NCBI RefSeq assembly: GCF_000720635.1
Contig: NZ_JOCF01000031.1
Location: forward strand, 1 to 64,000
DNA length: 64,000 nucleotides
Origin: Streptomyces sp. NRRL WC-3742
GTDB taxonomy: Bacteria; Actinomycetota; Actinomycetes; Streptomycetales; Streptomycetaceae
Direction: 5' to 3'
Shown here: positions 60,399 through 64,000 of the stretch, in pieces
Layout: the number at the start of each line of letters is the position of its first letter
How positions within the stretch are numbered: the first letter of the stretch is position 1
The notes under the pieces: generated by a model
The model's database searches: none
What the model saw: only the letters and a program-made list of their open reading frames with translations
Told to the model about the DNA's origin: nothing
Position numbers and translations under genes: made by a program

Positions 60399-63095
60399 GT
60401 GCCCACCAGGCAACGCCGACGGCTGCTGCTTCCCGCCGTCACCCTGACCGTCCTCGGCCTGACCACCACCCAGGCCCTCGCCGCCCCGGCGTCGCCGGCT
60501 GCCGGCAACAAGCAGGCGCAGCACCTGGCCCAGGTCGGTCAGAAGCACGCCAAGAAGGTCCTCGGGGCCGGCGCGGCCGCCCCGCACACCTTCGCCGCCA
60601 AGGCCGAGACGGCCGGCGACGACGGCTCGGGCGAGGCGGAGAACTCCGCCGAGGGTGTCGCCCAGTACACCGAGGCCCGTACCGCTCCGGGTGTCATCGC
60701 CCCCGGCGCCTACGGTGCGGCCTGGGCGCAGCTCCAGTCGATGCCGCACACCGACGGCTCCTGGCGGCACGTCACCAAGAAGCCGTACAACTCCGACGAC
60801 CCGCGCTACCGCGACGTCAACTCCAACTCCAGCGGCGGCTCCGGCTTCGTCACCGGCCGCATCACCGGCATCGCGGCCGACCAGGACGGCTACGTCTACG
60901 CGGGCGGCGCCAACGGCGGCGTGTTCCGCTCCCGCACCGGCGGCGGCAACTGGCAGCCGATCGCGGACCGGCTGCCCACCCTGTCCACCGGCACGCTGAA
61001 CCTCGACGAGGGCGGCAAGCTCTGGTACGCCACCGGCGAGTCCAACACCGGCGCCACCTCCTACGTGGGCACCGGCGTGTACGTGCTGGCCGACCCGAAG
61101 TCCGGCATCTTCAAGCCGGGCGACCGCATCGGCGGCAAGGAGCTGGAGTCCACCATCATCCACGCGCTGCGCTTCGGCGGCGGCAAGGCGTGGGCGGCGA
61201 CCAGCCGCGGCGTGTGGAGCCACTCCACCACCGACCTGACCGGCCCGTGGAAGCTGGAGTACGCGCCCAACCCGGAGTACCTGCCCGGTGGTTCGAAGGC
61301 GGGCGACCCGAGCGCGCCGTACAAGAACATCGCCAACGACATCGCGATCGACCCCAAGGACCCGTCCAAGGTCGTCGTCGCGGTCGGCTGGCGCGGCGGC
61401 GACACCTACAACGGCTTCTTCAGCAAGGCAGCGGACGGCAGTTGGCAGCGCGTCTCCTCGCTGGGCGACCTGCCGACCGACTCCGCGAACGTCGGCAACG
61501 TGACCTTCGCCCGCTCGGCGGACGGCTCGCGCTACTACGCGATCGACCAGTCCCCGGACGTCATGGCCCACAACCCGGACACCGGGCTGAAGGGCGTGTA
61601 CGTCTCCAAGTCCGGCTCCCCGTTCGGCCCGTGGACGCTCATCGCGGACAAGGACAAGCTGAAGGGCTCCGGCTCGGCGCTCCAGGACGCGGGCTACCAG
61701 CCCGGCATCCAGGCTTGGTACAATCAGTCGCTGCAGGTGGACCCGGCCAACCCCGACCACGTGTACATGGGGCTGGAGGAGGTCTTCGAGACCAAGAACG
61801 CGGGCGCCGACTGGAACACCGTCGGCCCGTACTGGAACAACGGCTTCTCCTGCTGGAGCATCGACCCCTCCAAGCAGACCGGCGACTGCTCGCCGACCAC
61901 CCACTCCGACCAGCACGCCGTGGCCTTCGGCAGCTACCAGGGCAAGCCGAACGTCTACGTCGGCAACGACGGCGGCATCTACACCCGCCCGGCCAACGGG
62001 CAGCTGGACCAGTGGGGCCACGGCAAGGACTGGAAGTCCCTCGCCGACGGCACCATCGACACCCTGCAGTACTACTCGGTCGGCGTCGGCAAGGACCTCG
62101 CCGACAAGTCCGGCCGGGGCGTCATCGTCAGCGGCGGCCTGCAGGACAACGGCCAGTCGATCCTGCGCGCCCACGACAAGGTGATGGGCTCCAACTTCGG
62201 CGGCGACGGGGCGGACACCATCGTCGACCCGGCCAACGGCTGCAACACCGCCGAGGAGTACGTCTACCTCGACATGTGGGTCACCCAGAACTGCGCGGTC
62301 AACGACGGCAGTTGGACGAAGGACCCGAGCAAGGCCACCTCGTACGAGATCGCCCCGCCGGACAAGGACACCAGCTCCGCCCGCTTCATCGCGCCCATCA
62401 CCGCCGACCCGAAGGACGGCAACACCTGGATCGCCGGCGGCCGGCACGTCTGGGTGCAGCACAAGGGCTTCGCGATCCGCAGCGGCTCCGAGTGGACCTC
62501 GGCCTACGACCTGGGCGCGGGCCACGTCGCCACCGCCGTGGCCACGGTCAACGGCACGGTGTACGCGGGCTGGTGCGGCCCGTGCAACAACCAGGGCTTC
62601 AGCCGCGGCATCGCGGTCGGCAACACCGACGGCACCGGCTGGCACCAGCTGAACCTGCCCGTGGACGGCGCCCTGCCCAACCGCTACATCTCCTCCTTCG
62701 CGGTGGACGAGAAGGACGCGAAGCACGTCTTCGTCGCCTTCAACGGCTTCTCGCGGACCTGGACGGAGGGCCCCGGCGCGGGCATCGGCCACCTCTTCGA
62801 GACCCGTGACGGCGGAGCCACCTGGAAGGACGTCTCGGCGAACCTGCCCGACGTCCCCACCACCTCCGTCAAGCTGCTCGCCGACGGGGGCCTGGCCCTC
62901 GGCAGCGACCTCGCCGCCTTCTACCGCGCGCCGGGCGAGAGCACCTTCTCCGTCCTCGGCAACGGCCTGCCCACCACCTCGGTCCAGCAGCTGAGGAGCG
63001 GCCCCGACGGCCGCCTCTACGCCGCCACCTTCGGACGCGGCATCTGGTCGATCAACCCGCGCGGCCTCGCCGAGGACGACGACAGCCAGGACTGA
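60399..63095 (+). CDS. Secreted BNR/sialidase-like beta-propeller protein
   Basis: An 898-residue exported protein. The signal peptide is TRQRRRLLLPAVTLTVLGLT ending at ALA. After a 90-residue spacer come repeated beta-propeller blades with Asp-box-type turns: GGVFRSRTGGGNWQPI, VFETKNAGADWNTVG, LFETRDGGATWKDVS and NDGGIYTRPANG. This is the VPS10/sialidase-like fold also used by GH74 enzymes, so a glycoside hydrolase or carbohydrate-binding role is possible, but no catalytic pair can be assigned. GTG 60399 has GGGGAGGA ten bases upstream. Cysteines occur in pairs near residues 486/495 and 727/730. Confidence 0.85.
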   Translation: MPTRQRRRLLLPAVTLTVLGLTTTQALAAPASPAAGNKQAQHLAQVGQKHAKKVLGAGAAAPHTFAAKAETAGDDGSGEAENSAEGVAQYTEARTAPGVIAPGAYGAAWAQLQSMPHTDGSWRHVTKKPYNSDDPRYRDVNSNSSGGSGFVTGRITGIAADQDGYVYAGGANGGVFRSRTGGGNWQPIADRLPTLSTGTLNLDEGGKLWYATGESNTGATSYVGTGVYVLADPKSGIFKPGDRIGGKELESTIIHALRFGGGKAWAATSRGVWSHSTTDLTGPWKLEYAPNPEYLPGGSKAGDPSAPYKNIANDIAIDPKDPSKVVVAVGWRGGDTYNGFFSKAADGSWQRVSSLGDLPTDSANVGNVTFARSADGSRYYAIDQSPDVMAHNPDTGLKGVYVSKSGSPFGPWTLIADKDKLKGSGSALQDAGYQPGIQAWYNQSLQVDPANPDHVYMGLEEVFETKNAGADWNTVGPYWNNGFSCWSIDPSKQTGDCSPTTHSDQHAVAFGSYQGKPNVYVGNDGGIYTRPANGQLDQWGHGKDWKSLADGTIDTLQYYSVGVGKDLADKSGRGVIVSGGLQDNGQSILRAHDKVMGSNFGGDGADTIVDPANGCNTAEEYVYLDMWVTQNCAVNDGSWTKDPSKATSYEIAPPDKDTSSARFIAPITADPKDGNTWIAGGRHVWVQHKGFAIRSGSEWTSAYDLGAGHVATAVATVNGTVYAGWCGPCNNQGFSRGIAVGNTDGTGWHQLNLPVDGALPNRYISSFAVDEKDAKHVFVAFNGFSRTWTEGPGAGIGHLFETRDGGATWKDVSANLPDVPTTSVKLLADGGLALGSDLAAFYRAPGESTFSVLGNGLPTTSVQQLRSGPDGRLYAATFGRGIWSINPRGLAEDDDSQD

Positions 63096-63167
63096 CCCAC
63101 GCCGCCCATCCCCGACCCGCTACACTGAGCCCTCGGTGGCCGAGCCTCTCGCAGGCCGACCACCGGG

Positions 63168-63240
63168 GCCTCAGTAGCTCAGGGGATAGAGCACAGCTCT
63201 CCTAAAGCTGGTGTCGCAGGTTCGAATCCTGCCTGGGGCA
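63168..63240 (+). tRNA. tRNA-Arg (anticodon CCU)
   Basis: A 73-base cloverleaf. Acceptor arms GCCTCAG and CTGGGGC (one G-T pair), D-arm GCTC...GAGC, anticodon stem CAGCT/AGCTG with loop CTCCTAA, so the anticodon is CCT, and T-arm GCAGG-TTCGAAT-CCTGC. The CCA end is not encoded. It reads AGG codons, which are rare in this window. A long palindromic terminator follows 12 bases later. Confidence 0.96.
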
Positions 63241-63251
63241 CCGCACGCACG

Positions 63252-63291
63252 ACGACGAAGGCCCAGGTCAGCTGACCTGGGCCTTCGTCGT
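63252..63291. terminator. 20-bp perfect palindrome after tRNA-Arg
   Basis: Perfect 20-base arms (63252-63271 with 63272-63291), starting ACGACGAAGGCCCAGGTCAG. It lies between the tRNA and the convergent LuxR gene (stop 63305) and probably terminates both. Confidence 0.85.
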
Positions 63292-63304
63292 GCACCGGGC
63301 GTTC

Positions 63305-64000
63305 CTACACGGCCTGGCGCTGGGCGGGGGTGGCGCCGGCCACGGCGGGGACGGGGGTGCGGGGGGTGTCGTCGGCGGCGGTCCGGAGGAGTTCGAGGGG
63401 GAGGTTCCGGCGGCCGTTGACGCGCAGCTTGCGGTAGACGCGGGTGAGGTGCTGCTCGACGGTGCTGGGGGTGATGAACAGCCGCATGCCGATCTCGCGG
63501 TTGGTGTAGCCGAGGGCGGCCTGGGCGGCGACGCGGAGTTCGGCGTCGCTGAGGTCGGAGAAGCGGGTGTCGACGGTCGGGTGGGCGGGTTCGGCGGCGG
63601 GGCGGGGCGGCTCCGGTTCGGCGGGGCGTTCGGGGCCGTAGTCCAGGAGGTCGGTGACCAGGGCCGGGATCTGGCAGGACTCGGCCTCCTCCTGGGCGCG
63701 CTGGGCGACGCGGCGGGCGCGACCCGTCTCACCTGCGGCGAGATAGGCGTTGGCCAGGTCCGCGGTGGCCCTGGCGGCCTCGAGGAGATCGCCGGACGCG
63801 CGTAGAAGACGGACAGCATCGCGCAGGAGGGGCACTTTGTCCGGTTGGGGACTGCTCGCCGCCAGGACGCGCAGGGACGTGCCGCGCAGCCGGGTGCCGA
63901 TCGCGCCTGGGCGCTCCAACTGCTCGTTGACCAGTTCGCGGGCCTTGTCCTGGTGGCCGAGCCGCAGGTGGGCCTGGGCGAGGTCGGCGCGCCAGGGCAC
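63305..64000 (-). CDS. LuxR family (LAL-type) transcriptional regulator, C-terminal part
   Basis: The last 231 residues of a regulator that continues beyond the right edge. TPR-like helices (ADLAQAHLRLGHQDKARELVNEQLERP, RATADLANAYLAAGETGRARRVAQRAQEEAESC) precede a LuxR-type HTH (DLSDAELRVAAQAALGYTNREIGMRLFITPSTVEQHLTRVYRKLRVNGRRNLPLEL). This is the C-terminal architecture of large ATP-binding LuxR (LAL) regulators; the NTPase part, if present, is outside the window. The GTG at the window edge is probably not the true start. A Pro/Glu-rich linker separates the two parts. Confidence 0.85.
   Translation of the reverse strand: MPWRADLAQAHLRLGHQDKARELVNEQLERPGAIGTRLRGTSLRVLAASSPQPDKVPLLRDAVRLLRASGDLLEAARATADLANAYLAAGETGRARRVAQRAQEEAESCQIPALVTDLLDYGPERPAEPEPPRPAAEPAHPTVDTRFSDLSDAELRVAAQAALGYTNREIGMRLFITPSTVEQHLTRVYRKLRVNGRRNLPLELLRTAADDTPRTPVPAVAGATPAQRQAV

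Overview
The window is high-GC actinomycete chromosome, almost certainly Streptomycetaceae (Streptomyces or Kitasatospora). Support: nearly all third codon positions are G or C; GTG starts and 4-bp start/stop overlaps are common; a near-complete nuo operon is followed by a polyprenyl synthase and korAB; there is an XRE/DUF397 pair of the WhiJ/BldB type, a bifunctional FO synthase for coenzyme F420, LCP and GPP34 proteins, and many divergent regulator/target pairs. One tRNA (Arg, CCU) is present. There are no rRNAs, CRISPR arrays, transposases or prophage genes.

Region by region. 1-13.5 kb: the end of nuoD, then nuoE-N of respiratory complex I, tightly overlapped. A 26-codon leader ORF made around a repeated GAGCGAAGCGAG word is coupled to nuoM. 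13.8-18.9 kb: a long-chain polyprenyl diphosphate synthase (menaquinone side chain), a NarL-type response regulator without an adjacent kinase, and 2-oxoglutarate:ferredoxin oxidoreductase korAB. 19-24 kb: LCP cell-wall ligase with a DUF6542-like membrane partner, a TetR regulator, a G24-C19 homopolymer junction, a lipoprotein and a nucleotidyltransferase. 24-48 kb: an accessory region of divergent regulator/target pairs (TetR/MFS, LysR/flavodoxin, CGNR/MFS, MerR/SDR, MarR/membrane protein, HxlR/NmrA), two decayed genes and a few small genes. Its centre is an 880-residue protein with an XRE HTH, a P-loop NTPase and twelve 32-residue helical repeats. 48-64 kb: rarD, an ABC exporter with a LolA-like protein, FO synthase, an ADP-ribosylglycohydrolase, the XRE/DUF397 pair, GPP34, a large D-Ala-D-Ala carboxypeptidase, a secreted beta-propeller protein, tRNA-Arg and the end of a LuxR regulator.

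How the genes fit together. The left half is the electron-transport core: complex I, the quinone side-chain enzyme, and KorAB feeding ferredoxin from the TCA cycle. The middle carries small redox and quinone-stress modules, each next to its own regulator and often a clear palindromic operator. The most notable non-gene feature is a family of palindromes built on GGAAGTCGG...CCGACTTCC, seen five times downstream of genes or gene remnants (26370, 26884, 37439, 41921, 43996). The best candidate for an undescribed system is the 29.0-34.6 kb block: SUKH-domain protein, XRE-NTPase-repeat protein with its own inverted-repeat operator, a two-helix membrane peptide and a DUF4037 protein.

All calls come from reading the sequence and from knowledge of the families; no database search was run.
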